Below, in pieces: positions 1 to 5,663 of a stretch of DNA of 5,663 bases. The notes under the pieces were generated by a model. It ran no database searches. It was not told the DNA's origin and saw nothing but the letters and a program-made list of their open reading frames with translations. The stretch is from assembly GCA_938008005.1 (NCBI GenBank), contig CALLLZ010000342.1, forward strand, positions 1 to 5,663. Direction: 5' to 3'. A program made the translations under genes and the position numbers. Numbering within the stretch: the stretch's first letter is position 1; each line of letters begins with the position of its first letter. Source of the stretch: an uncultured Marinicella sp. GTDB taxonomy: Bacteria; Pseudomonadota; Gammaproteobacteria; Xanthomonadales; Marinicellaceae.

Positions 1-42
1 TACTAAGCCAATCAAAAATGTAGTAATAACGATATATCTCAT
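1..42 (-). CDS. Start of an unidentified gene, possible signal peptide or membrane anchor, cut by window edge
   Basis: Only the first 14 codons are visible: a Met-Arg start followed by the hydrophobic stretch YIVITTFLIGLV. One positive residue and then an uninterrupted hydrophobic run suggest a signal peptide or N-terminal membrane helix. The call rests on the good ribosome-binding site and on the frame staying open to the edge. The product cannot be named. Confidence 0.55.
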   Translation of the reverse strand, partial: MRYIVITTFLIGLV

Positions 43-203
43 CCCATTTTTCCCCCTTAATATAGAGTGGTTAATTAAAAGCTATTTATTGTAAATGGTG
101 GGAGATAAAAAACATACGATAAATACATTGAATAACGGCCATAATTTTTTTAACAATATTCGACGATGCCTACGTATTTATAAAATAACATCACAATAAT
201 CTC
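43..203 (-). promoter_or_regulatory. AT-rich intergenic region, probable promoter and leader of the edge gene
   Basis: These 161 bases follow the glycosyltransferase stop. A TACAAT hexamer at 93-88 is one mismatch from the -10 consensus and would give a leader of about 40 nt to the ATG at 42. I see no convincing -35 at 16-18 nt spacing. No clear hairpin-plus-T-run terminator for the upstream cluster is visible on the minus strand, and no other gene fits here. Confidence 0.3.
52..58 (-). promoter_or_regulatory. Strong ribosome binding site of the edge gene
   Basis: AAGGGGG ends 9 nt before the ATG at 42. This purine run in an otherwise AT-rich stretch marks the translation start of the gene that leaves the window. 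A nearer ATG at 47 hits a stop after one further codon, so the ATG at 42 is preferred. Confidence 0.6.
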
Positions 204-1322
204 TTAACCTATAATTTCTTTATAATATATTGACTCAATCAGGAGATCATAAGGTATAGATTCAAACTGTTCTCTTAAAAAATGTACAGATTTCAAAATT
301 TTAAAAGCATCAAACCATTCATGTATAAATTGTTGCCACCGATCATGAGTTTTTATTTGGGACAAGGCTTTATGCAAAACATTTTCAAGCATCCAGTACC
401 CGTTTAGACCACAATCATCCTCGGGCAGTAATTGATTTTCATAATAAGTGCATGTCGCTGAGTACCATGATCTTAAAATATGAAATATGCATGGGTGATA
501 GTAAACTGTTAACTCACCATTCTGTTGTTGTTGCTGAATCTTAATAATGGCTGGACCTGTGCCAAAGGGCACGCGATCAGAAAATCTACTTTGAATTCCA
601 ACGATGGGTTGTTGCGGTTGATAAATGCCGCCGACTTTAGCCAGTTTATTTAAAATATAAAAGTCTTCACCACCGCTTCTACAAGGAAAACCACGCACTT
701 GCGCGTAACTATTGGCAGCCACCACTAAAGTACTCCCTAATGGAATATAGTCATATTTCGCACCTATAAAACTGACGCCTGATTGATAATATTTAAGCTT
801 AAAATCATATTGTTGCTGCAACTGCTCCTGAACTTCATTATCAGTGATGTGTTCAAAACTTAAACTCAATCCCGAAGTAGCAACAGGTGTCTTCTCAACC
901 ACCTCAAAATACCCTACTGGTAAAATCACATCGGCATCTGTACTGAATATCCATGGCATTCTGATCACTTCATTTTGAATCAATGACAAAGCCGTGTCGG
1001 CGCCTACTTTTCTCGCCAAACCAACACCTTTACTGGGGTCAAAAGCTTGGTCATTAAAATCCAATAACAATAAATCAGACAAGCCACAACCCTTTTGGGG
1101 ATTGGTTAATAATTGATGCCCTTCAGACAAATCATATTTTTGAGCGTATAAACCAGACAAATACTCAATCAACGCATGGTTTTCTGTTTGCCATCTACCA
1201 CTGTTAACGTGTGCTCTTGGCCTGTTTATGATTAACACCACCAATAAGTTCTGCCGATTCTGATGCAGTAACAATCCACTTAAAAAATTTTCACTTTCTC
1301 CACAAACTGGAATGATCAACAC
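204..1322 (-). CDS. Glycosyltransferase, family 2-like (GT-A fold)
   Basis: This is a probable nucleotide-sugar-dependent glycosyltransferase with no predicted membrane segment; the acceptor is unknown. Numbered from the GTG at 1322, the first strand and nucleotide-binding loop is LIIPVCGES (2-10). Next come a KGVGLARKVGAD segment (98-109) and the metal-binding DxD-type motif STDADVILP (127-135, D129 and D131). The GGED motif (217-220), typical of the acceptor or catalytic-base region of GT2 enzymes, is followed by SRFSDRVPFGTGPA (245-258). A run of five glutamines lies at 263-267. The C-terminal ~100 residues are helical and aromatic, without a recognised domain. The start is uncertain: GTG at 1322 is the only canonical start codon near the N-terminus, lacks a clear ribosome-binding site and begins right at the first strand. 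The frame stays open and coding-like for another 29 codons, to an ATT at 1409. It lies last in the miaE cluster; a role in surface polysaccharide or glycan synthesis is inference. Confidence 0.82.
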   Translation of the reverse strand: MLIIPVCGESENFLSGLLLHQNRQNLLVVLIINRPRAHVNSGRWQTENHALIEYLSGLYAQKYDLSEGHQLLTNPQKGCGLSDLLLLDFNDQAFDPSKGVGLARKVGADTALSLIQNEVIRMPWIFSTDADVILPVGYFEVVEKTPVATSGLSLSFEHITDNEVQEQLQQQYDFKLKYYQSGVSFIGAKYDYIPLGSTLVVAANSYAQVRGFPCRSGGEDFYILNKLAKVGGIYQPQQPIVGIQSRFSDRVPFGTGPAIIKIQQQQQNGELTVYYHPCIFHILRSWYSATCTYYENQLLPEDDCGLNGYWMLENVLHKALSQIKTHDRWQQFIHEWFDAFKILKSVHFLREQFESIPYDLLIESIYYKEIIG

Positions 1323-1409
1323 ATAATCCCAATTAGTGTCTACAGACCAACGACTTAAATCAATGGCATGACTGTGCTGTTCGAGGTATTTTTCAGTAAC
1401 TGTTTTAAT
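1323..1409 (-). other. Likely N-terminal extension of the glycosyltransferase with no canonical start codon
   Basis: In frame with the glycosyltransferase, 29 codons from 1409 encode a plausible protein stretch (EKYLEQHSHAIDL, then SRWSV and TNWDY) leading straight into VLIIPV. No ATG, GTG or TTG occurs in frame before the TAA at 1427-1425. The best candidate initiator is ATT at 1409-1407, giving a 401-residue protein. There is no evident Shine-Dalgarno sequence. Confidence 0.5.
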
Positions 1410-1442
1410 TTTATACGCTGTTAATTAATTGATTTTTTTAAG

Positions 1443-2027
1443 TCAATGGACCGCAGCTCGAAATGGAAGGTTTGACACAATATCAGCTTCAGCATCCAAT
1501 AATTCATCCAACCTGGCCTTCACCTCTACAGAATCATAGTATTGATGTGCCAACTCCACAAATAAGGTGTAATGCCTGTATTCGGCTTTCGCCAATCGCA
1601 AATAAAAATCCTTCATTTTAGGCTCTTCCAAAGCCTCACCCATCATTGAAAACCGTTCATGCCCACGTTTTTCAACAATACTAAACACCAGTAAACGATC
1701 TAGTAAATAGACTTCCCCGTCTTTTCTTATCAACCTAAGTAATTGTCGAATGTAAGGATCCTTTTCATCATCTTCTTGTTGTAAACCTCTATCCAACATG
1801 ATTTTCATCACTTCTCTGAAATGCGCCATTTCCTCCATGGCCAAATCTATCATGCCACGAATCAAATCAGGTTTATCCGGATAATGTTGCACCATGGACA
1901 TCGCCAAAGCCGCAGCTTTTCTCTCACAGGCAGCATGATCTTTCAGAAAAGCATTAAAATCTGATTTAGCCACATCGACCCATTCAGGTGCAGTTTTGGC
2001 CCTCAGTTCATATTCTGTATCAGACAT
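1443..2027 (-). CDS. miaE: tRNA-(ms2io6A37)-hydroxylase MiaE, short form
   Basis: MiaE is a non-haem diiron monooxygenase that uses O2 to hydroxylate the isopentenyl group of 2-methylthio-N6-isopentenyladenosine at position 37 of tRNAs reading UNN codons, acting after MiaA and MiaB. The ferritin-like four-helix bundle and its metal ligands can be read directly: E35 (HAACERKAA), E66-x-x-H69 (MEEMAHF), E119 (SIVEKRGHERF) and E149-x-x-H152 (AEYRHYTLF). All ligands are present, so the enzyme should be active. The length of 194 residues matches the short forms known from several gammaproteobacteria and is shorter than the roughly 270-residue Salmonella enzyme. The ATG at 2027 has AGAG 7 nt upstream. 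It begins 16 nt after the response regulator stop, so the two are very likely cotranscribed. The glycosyltransferase reading frame opens within about 35 nt of its stop. Confidence 0.95.
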   Translation of the reverse strand: MSDTEYELRAKTAPEWVDVAKSDFNAFLKDHAACERKAAALAMSMVQHYPDKPDLIRGMIDLAMEEMAHFREVMKIMLDRGLQQEDDEKDPYIRQLLRLIRKDGEVYLLDRLLVFSIVEKRGHERFSMMGEALEEPKMKDFYLRLAKAEYRHYTLFVELAHQYYDSVEVKARLDELLDAEADIVSNLPFRAAVH

Positions 2028-2043
2028 TGGTCATCTCTAACAT

Positions 2044-2685
2044 TTAAATCAACCCCAATTCCAAAGCTTTTAACACGGCACGAGTTCTATCACGTACACC
2101 TAACTTTGAGAGAATATTAGAAACATGATTCTTAACCGTACCCTCAGCAACAAAAATTGAATTAGCAATTTCTTTGTTACTGTAGCCCCCAGCCATGAGG
2201 CGCAAAATTTCAGTTTCTCGGTTGGTTAATGGATCAGGTCGTTCAAAACTGATAAAATCATTCTTCAAACCTTCAACACTTTCAAGTATACGCTCAGTAA
2301 TTTGTGGTCTAACTATGGTCTTACCTTCAGCCACTTGCTTGATACCTTCCACCAATTCTTCTAATGGAACATCTTTCAGCAAATATCCTTTCGCACCTGC
2401 CTTTACCCCTGCCAAAATCAATTCTTCATCATCAAAAGTCGTCAAGATAATGGTGGGTGGCAGCTGCTTTGCCTGAGACAATTCATGCAGTACATCAAGG
2501 CCCGACATACCTGGCATTCGCATATCCAATAATACCACGTCAGGGTTTAATTTAGGCACCAGCTCCAAGGCTTCTTGACCAGATCTGGCCTCACCTATTA
2601 CTTCAATATCATCAGCAATATCAAGTAAAGCTTGCACACCTTGTCTTACTAAATTCTGGTCATCGACCAACAATACTTTAATCAT
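2044..2685 (-). CDS. NarL/FixJ family response regulator with LuxR-type HTH
   Basis: This 213-residue DNA-binding transcription factor is the evident partner of the upstream kinase. The receiver domain (1-120) has the acidic pair D8-D9, phospho-acceptor D54 in VVLLDMRMPG, the switch threonine at 82/83 (LTTFD) and the conserved K104 (LLKD). A linker of about 30 residues leads to a LuxR-type four-helix HTH (about 152-210) with LTNRETEIL, the recognition region SNKEIANSIFVAEGTVKNHV and the ending LGVRDRTRAV. All phosphorylation residues are present, so it should be a functional switch. The ATG at 2685 is chosen because MIKVLLVDDQ begins the receiver fold directly and a weak GAG site lies 6 nt upstream. 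The frame stays open to a GTG at 2724, but those 13 extra residues do not look like receiver sequence. It follows the kinase by 80 nt and precedes miaE by 16 nt. Its target genes cannot be told from the sequence; autoregulation of this cluster is possible. Confidence 0.94.
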   Translation of the reverse strand: MIKVLLVDDQNLVRQGVQALLDIADDIEVIGEARSGQEALELVPKLNPDVVLLDMRMPGMSGLDVLHELSQAKQLPPTIILTTFDDEELILAGVKAGAKGYLLKDVPLEELVEGIKQVAEGKTIVRPQITERILESVEGLKNDFISFERPDPLTNRETEILRLMAGGYSNKEIANSIFVAEGTVKNHVSNILSKLGVRDRTRAVLKALELGLI

Positions 2686-2714
2686 TTTCTTCTCGGTAAT
2701 ATTAACCCCGCGGC

Positions 2715-2723
2715 ATAATACCA
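2715..2723 (-). promoter_or_regulatory. Candidate extended -10 promoter for the response regulator and miaE
   Basis: TGG followed by TATTAT reads as an extended -10 element (TGn plus a hexamer one mismatch from consensus). It lies in the only sizeable gap between the cluster genes and would start RNA about 20-25 nt before the regulator ATG. No good -35 hexamer is present, so this is tentative. Confidence 0.3.
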
Positions 2724-2735
2724 CTTTTCTAGGGT

Positions 2736-2765
2736 TTTAATTGGTTGAGCTTTTACTGGTTGAGT
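2736..2765 (-). repeat. Two adjacent 15-nt imperfect direct repeats after the kinase stop
   Basis: Positions 2765-2751 and 2750-2736 match at 12 of 15 bases, each containing CTCAACCA. They lie directly after the kinase TAA and upstream of the candidate regulator promoter. They may be a slippage duplication or a pair of protein-binding half-sites; the sequence does not decide. Confidence 0.5.
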
Positions 2766-3890
2766 TTATACAGGAAAAGTTAAAATCGACTTCAAACCTT
2801 TCTCAGAAACATATTCACAACGGCCATTCAGTAATTTAACACGTTCAGCCATTCCTGTCATGCCATTCCCTATTTGCGACTGCCCCAAACCAACACCATT
2901 ATCTTGCACCACTAAAACCACACTATTATCAGTGCGTTCCAATTTTACCCTAATGTGATTAGCTTCAGCATGTTTCATGGTATTGGTAATCAATTCTTGA
3001 GCACAGCGCAAAATTGTTTGCGCTAATTTAGGGTCTTCAACCAAGAATTCTGCTGGAATTTCTTGAGTCACTTTTAAACGCGGTAGCCCAGACAACAATT
3101 CTTTGATAGCCAAACCAAGATCCAATGTACCAGACTGTCTGAACTTGCCCACTACTTCTCGCACATCTGATAATAACAAACGTGCAATTGAATGGGCTTT
3201 TTTTACATAAACTTGTGGTTTACCTTCTGTCATATGAGATGCAGCCTCAAGATTAAGTGTCAAAGCCGTTAAATGATGACCGATTAAATCATGTAACTCT
3301 CGTGAGATCCTTAACCTTTCATTGATTCTTGAGCTGTCAGCCAACAATACTTGAGTGGCTTTCAATTCAGTGTTGAGCATTCGTAATTCTTCTTTGGCAT
3401 TCTGTTGTCGAAACGCCACCAAAGAAATGATAAATGAAAAAACGGAAACACCCAAATAAATAAAAAACAATACATAATATTGCGAATGATTGTCTAGATC
3501 ACCACCAATATAACTGAATTGTAAACCAATTAATAAATTACAAACGAACAATACCACCAAGCTTTCCCTAACTGGAAACAGCCATGCCAACAACACCGAA
3601 ATCATCAGCGCATAAAATATACCAATTGCACTGTCATTGGTGTGATTAATCAACAACACCAATACAATCAATATAAGAATAGACAGCCAAGCTTTCAGCT
3701 TAAAGCTCATTTGACCGATGTTATTGGTTACAAACCAAAAAACCAAACCAAAGAAAATATGAGATATCAGATAAACATTAAACGTTTGATTAAATGTTTC
3801 AAATTGTAGGAAAAATGGAATCGATAAGCTGAGCCAAATAATTAGCCCAGCCAATCGAATGAGTTTTATGTGTGAAAAACGATAAACCAC
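2766..3890 (-). CDS. Six-TM sensor histidine kinase, NarX/DesK type (HisKA_3)
   Basis: This inner-membrane kinase should autophosphorylate on histidine and pass the phosphate to the response regulator encoded just downstream. Six hydrophobic segments at about 10-30, 38-58, 64-83, 87-107, 110-130 and 136-160 are joined by short loops, so there is no large periplasmic sensor domain. A charged helical linker follows (about 161-190). The HisKA_3 dimerisation segment ERLRISRELHDLIGHHLTAL carries the phospho-acceptor H200. The HATPase domain shows an N-box (QELITNTMKHA, N303), a G1 box (DNGVG, 330-334) and a G2 box (GNGMTGM, 341-347), and ends at residue 374. All catalytic boxes look intact. The start is GTG with no visible Shine-Dalgarno sequence, and an in-frame TGA three codons upstream limits the choices. 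Translation therefore probably depends on coupling to the exported protein gene, which ends 13 nt earlier. Its signal is unknown; six packed helices would suit a membrane or lipid signal, as in DesK. Confidence 0.92.
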   Translation of the reverse strand: MVYRFSHIKLIRLAGLIIWLSLSIPFFLQFETFNQTFNVYLISHIFFGLVFWFVTNNIGQMSFKLKAWLSILILIVLVLLINHTNDSAIGIFYALMISVLLAWLFPVRESLVVLFVCNLLIGLQFSYIGGDLDNHSQYYVLFFIYLGVSVFSFIISLVAFRQQNAKEELRMLNTELKATQVLLADSSRINERLRISRELHDLIGHHLTALTLNLEAASHMTEGKPQVYVKKAHSIARLLLSDVREVVGKFRQSGTLDLGLAIKELLSGLPRLKVTQEIPAEFLVEDPKLAQTILRCAQELITNTMKHAEANHIRVKLERTDNSVVLVVQDNGVGLGQSQIGNGMTGMAERVKLLNGRCEYVSEKGLKSILTFPV

Positions 3891-3903
3891 AAATAATCAG
3901 TGG

Positions 3904-5124
3904 TTATTTAATCATGAATTGGTTATCACCTTTGCGTTCAACTTCTCTGCTGATGGTGGTATCACCTACCAACCAAAAGTAGTTACTTTGTGAACCTGTT
4001 AATGGCCTTACCACCAAAACCGTTTTATTTTTCACATATAACACATCTTTTTCTTTCAGCTTGCTTGCCGAAATAGATAACTTAACTCTTTTATTACGAA
4101 TATGCTCTTTCCGCAAATCATCCTGGTCCTTAGTATCTGAATCGATTGCAATAAAATTCAAGTTGGTTGCCTCAACCTTTTTCTCTACAACAACTGGTTT
4201 TTTACTGGATATTTCAGCTTCTATTGCCACAGGGTCTTTTTTATATTTTCCCGTACTTTTTTCAACAAACTGATGCACAGTTGGATCATAAGACTCTCTC
4301 ATCCAGTAATAAACAACAATACCTTGATTTAAAAATCTTTTGATTAAAACCACTGAGTTTTTGATGAATAACTCATCTTTACCATTGATATTACTATAAC
4401 TGAGTTGCTTTTCAATACGTTTATTCCGTGCATGACGTTTCCTTAACTCTTCTTTATTATCATTAACATTATCATTAGCGACAACTGGCTTAGATACGGC
4501 TTGTGGAGCAGATTGCGCAGTTGTCACAGGTGCGACTTCCGCAACGGCCTTTGATTTTTCTGTTTTTACAACGGCTGGTGTAGTCGATCTTTGGGGCTTT
4601 GAGGTTTCAACTTGAGCTTTGGGTACAGCAATTTCCATTGCACTGATATTTTGCAACAATTCATTGGTGTTGTTTTTGAAATCAGTATCACCAAAATCAG
4701 GGGCTTCAATCATTGTATCGATTTCAGGTTTATCAATCACTACTTGTTTTTGGACTGTGCTTTCAGAACCAGTAGATGGAGAAATTTTTGCCGTCTTTGC
4801 TCCTGGAACCGCAGAAATAGCGATGCTCTGATACAAAGAATCTTTAAAAGTAAATTGAACATCCCGTTCACCTGTTTTGGTTAGTGCATTGCGAATGGCA
4901 TTGTGCCAATCATTCGGAGCAGTTATTTTCAACAACCAGTTATTTTTATAAGCTTGTGCTCCTATTTCACTCATTTTATTGCTGAAACTATCTAACTTGT
5001 ATTGATTTTCTGTCATTCCCCAAGAAGGCAGCTCAGCCCAACTTGTAATACTTGTCACTAACATGACAGATAGGATTGTTAATTTTTTCATTATGGTTTT
5101 TTTCATCATTATGGTCTTTCTCAT
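3904..5124 (-). CDS. Exported protein of unknown function with a duplicated ~50-residue domain
   Basis: I do not recognise this 406-residue protein. It begins with a signal peptide: a basic n-region (1-14), a hydrophobic core ILSVMLVTSI (17-26) and a likely cleavage after SWA at residue 30, so it should act in the periplasm or envelope. Residues 31-108 form a probably folded, Trp-containing N-terminal region. Residues about 110-225 are a linker rich in Pro, Thr, Val, Ala and Lys. Two ungapped copies of one domain follow at 226-275 and 336-385. They share LRKxHxRNKR, then KDxL(F/Y)(I/V)KN, VL and a Y(Y/F)W ending, with 21 of 50 residues identical by my count. A second charged linker separates them. 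The ATG at 5124 is chosen because GAGG lies 7 nt upstream and it forms an ATGA overlap with the fumC stop; the two internal Met clusters at residues 6-7 and 12 lack good ribosome-binding sites. The histidine kinase starts 13 nt after the stop, so a role alongside that sensor is possible but unproven. Confidence 0.85.
   Translation of the reverse strand: MRKTIMMKKTIMKKLTILSVMLVTSITSWAELPSWGMTENQYKLDSFSNKMSEIGAQAYKNNWLLKITAPNDWHNAIRNALTKTGERDVQFTFKDSLYQSIAISAVPGAKTAKISPSTGSESTVQKQVVIDKPEIDTMIEAPDFGDTDFKNNTNELLQNISAMEIAVPKAQVETSKPQRSTTPAVVKTEKSKAVAEVAPVTTAQSAPQAVSKPVVANDNVNDNKEELRKRHARNKRIEKQLSYSNINGKDELFIKNSVVLIKRFLNQGIVVYYWMRESYDPTVHQFVEKSTGKYKKDPVAIEAEISSKKPVVVEKKVEATNLNFIAIDSDTKDQDDLRKEHIRNKRVKLSISASKLKEKDVLYVKNKTVLVVRPLTGSQSNYFWLVGDTTISREVERKGDNQFMIK
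3970..4119 (-). repeat. Protein domain copy 2 (residues 336-385 of the exported protein)
   Basis: This is the second copy of the duplicated domain, with DLRKEHIRNKR, KDVLYVKN and NYFWL at the places matching copy 1. It sits almost at the C-terminus, followed by only 21 residues. The divergence from copy 1 (about 42% identity) indicates an old duplication rather than a recent one. Confidence 0.8.
4300..4449 (-). repeat. Protein domain copy 1 (residues 226-275 of the exported protein)
   Basis: This is the first copy of the internal duplicated domain. Its landmarks are ELRKRHARNKR at the start, KDELFIKN in the middle and VVYYWM at the end. It aligns without gaps to copy 2 over 50 residues, with 21 identities plus many conservative changes (E/D, I/V, F/Y). 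The shape suggests a basic helix followed by beta strands; that is inference from the pattern only. Confidence 0.8.
5089..5124 (-). repeat. 18-nt in-frame tandem duplication at the 5' end of the exported protein gene
   Basis: Positions 5124-5107 and 5106-5089 are adjacent copies of an 18-nt unit that match at 16 of 18 bases. Both end in ACCATAATG. They encode MRKTIM and MKKTIM, doubling the n-region of the signal peptide and creating extra in-frame ATGs at residues 6, 7 and 12. The reading frame is kept because the unit is six codons long. Confidence 0.9.
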
Positions 5125-5663
5125 TTTTGGTCCTCGATACCACCAGTGGTCAATTTAATTGGGTTTAAAATTTCTTTTATTTGTTGTTCCGTCAAATCTG
5201 TATTTTCTAATGTAACATCCAATACAGAACGTTTTTCTTTGTAAGCTTGCTTGGCAATTTTTGCACCCAAGTCATAACCAATCACAGCATTCAAGGCTGT
5301 TACTAGGATTGGGTTTTTGCCTACATTTTCACTCACTGCATCATGATTCACTTTGAATCCTTTGATCGCAGTATGGGCTAATTGCGAACTCGATGTACTT
5401 AAAATATGTATGCTTTGCAGTACATTATAAGCGATCACTGGTAACATAACGTTAAGTTGAAAGTTACCTGATTGGCCAGCTACGGTAATTGTTGTATCAT
5501 TGCCAATCACCTGAGCACACACCATAGCCATCGCCTCTGGAATCACTGGATTAACTTTACCTGGCATGATACTGCTGCCCGGTTGCAAGGAAGGTAATTC
5601 GATTTCTCCTATGCCAGCCAAAGGCCCTGAATTCATCCATCGTAAGTCATTGGCCACTTTCAT
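5121..5663 (-). CDS. fumC: Fumarate hydratase class II (FumC), C-terminal part, cut by window edge
   Basis: This is the last 180 residues of a class II fumarase, the iron-independent cytoplasmic homotetramer that interconverts fumarate and (S)-malate in the TCA cycle. The family signature GSSIMPGKVNP lies at visible residues 29-39. It supplies the flexible SS loop with the catalytic serine (S30 or S31) and the conserved K36 and N38. The helical core follows (QSGNFQLNVMLPVIAYN, about 84-100), then the NPILVTALNAVIGYD segment and the small C-terminal fumarase domain ending in KLTTGG. Fumarase is favoured over the related aspartase because it has MPGKVNP rather than MPAKVNP, GNFQLNV rather than a QLQLNV-type segment, and VTALN near the end. 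The usual family length is about 460-470 residues, so roughly 60% is missing upstream of 5663. The methionine at the edge aligns with an internal residue of family members (MKxANDxRW) and is not the real start. The stop codon overlaps the next gene by ATGA, which indicates co-translation. Confidence 0.95.
   Translation of the reverse strand: MKVANDLRWMNSGPLAGIGEIELPSLQPGSSIMPGKVNPVIPEAMAMVCAQVIGNDTTITVAGQSGNFQLNVMLPVIAYNVLQSIHILSTSSSQLAHTAIKGFKVNHDAVSENVGKNPILVTALNAVIGYDLGAKIAKQAYKEKRSVLDVTLENTDLTEQQIKEILNPIKLTTGGIEDQK
5132..5135 (-). promoter_or_regulatory. Ribosome binding site of the exported protein gene, inside fumC
   Basis: GAGG lies 7 nt upstream of the ATG at 5124, within the last codons of fumC. 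It supports the first of three possible in-frame starts and implies reinitiation or direct loading of ribosomes at the ATGA overlap. Confidence 0.7.

Noticed and set aside
120..203. Rho-independent terminator after the glycosyltransferase
   Set aside because: A T/A run and short GGCC and TACGTA palindromes are present, but no GC-rich stem is followed by a T-run on the minus strand.
522..536. CAA/CAG run encoding five glutamines in the glycosyltransferase as a phase-variable repeat
   Set aside because: The run is short, interrupted and a triplet, so slippage would not shift the frame; it is probably a loop.
2195..2476. Plus-strand open frame of 93 codons opposite the response regulator
   Set aside because: It lies antisense to a gene with all receiver and HTH residues intact, its translation resembles no family, and it has a Ser-rich composition typical of antisense shadows.
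2686..2724. Upstream GTG start for the response regulator
   Set aside because: It would add 13 residues that do not match the receiver fold and includes the candidate -10 region. The ATG at 2685 begins the canonical MIKVLLVDDQ.
2701..2728. GGTATTA...TAATATTACC inverted repeat around CCGCGG as a terminator or attenuator
   Set aside because: Pairing needs bulges, the GC core is only six bases, and no T-run follows on the minus strand before the regulator ATG.
4061..4273. Plus-strand open frame of 70 codons opposite the exported protein
   Set aside because: It is antisense to the second linker and domain copy, whose in-frame repeat structure shows the minus strand is the coding one.
4612..4884. 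Two overlapping plus-strand open frames opposite the exported protein linker
   Set aside because: Low-complexity codons on the minus strand leave few stops on the other strand. Neither frame has a recognisable protein or a ribosome-binding site.
5661..5663. ATG at the window edge as the fumarase start
   Set aside because: The residues from this Met align with the middle of class II fumarases (MKxANDxRW just before the SS loop), so it is an internal Met and the gene is cut by the window.

Overview
The window is a compact, AT-rich bacterial segment (my impression is clearly below 45% GC) in which every gene I can support lies on the minus strand. Gene content points to a gammaproteobacterium: a class II fumarase, a short-form MiaE tRNA hydroxylase, and a NarL/FixJ-type two-component pair. 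A Marinicella-like low-GC gammaproteobacterium is my guess, but the sequence alone does not settle it.

Layout in transcription order, from high to low coordinates: (1) 5663-5121, the C-terminal 180 residues of fumarase FumC, whose N-terminus lies outside the window; (2) 5124-3904, an unrecognised exported protein that overlaps the fumC stop by ATGA and carries two copies of a ~50-residue domain; (3) 3890-2766, a six-TM sensor histidine kinase (HisKA_3 plus HATPase); (4) 2685-2044, its LuxR/NarL-type response regulator; (5) 2027-1443, MiaE; (6) about 1409 or 1322 to 204, a family-2-like glycosyltransferase with an unclear start; (7) 42-1, the first 14 codons of a further gene that runs off the window edge.

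The first five junctions are tight: a 4-nt overlap, then gaps of 13, 80, 16 and about 33-120 nt. No terminator is visible between them, so fumC through the glycosyltransferase could be read as one transcript. The 80-nt gap ahead of the response regulator holds a candidate extended -10 promoter. The last gap (43-203) is AT-rich and probably holds the promoter and leader of the edge gene.

Functionally, the exported protein, kinase and regulator look like a sensing unit, with the exported protein as a possible ligand-side or envelope partner (inference). MiaE performs an O2-dependent tRNA hydroxylation. In Salmonella, miaE mutants are reported to lose growth on succinate, fumarate and malate, so finding miaE in one cluster with fumarase and a two-component system is the most suggestive feature of the window. 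The other points of most interest are the domain duplication in the exported protein, the 18-nt tandem duplication in its signal-peptide n-region, and the missing canonical start codon of the glycosyltransferase.
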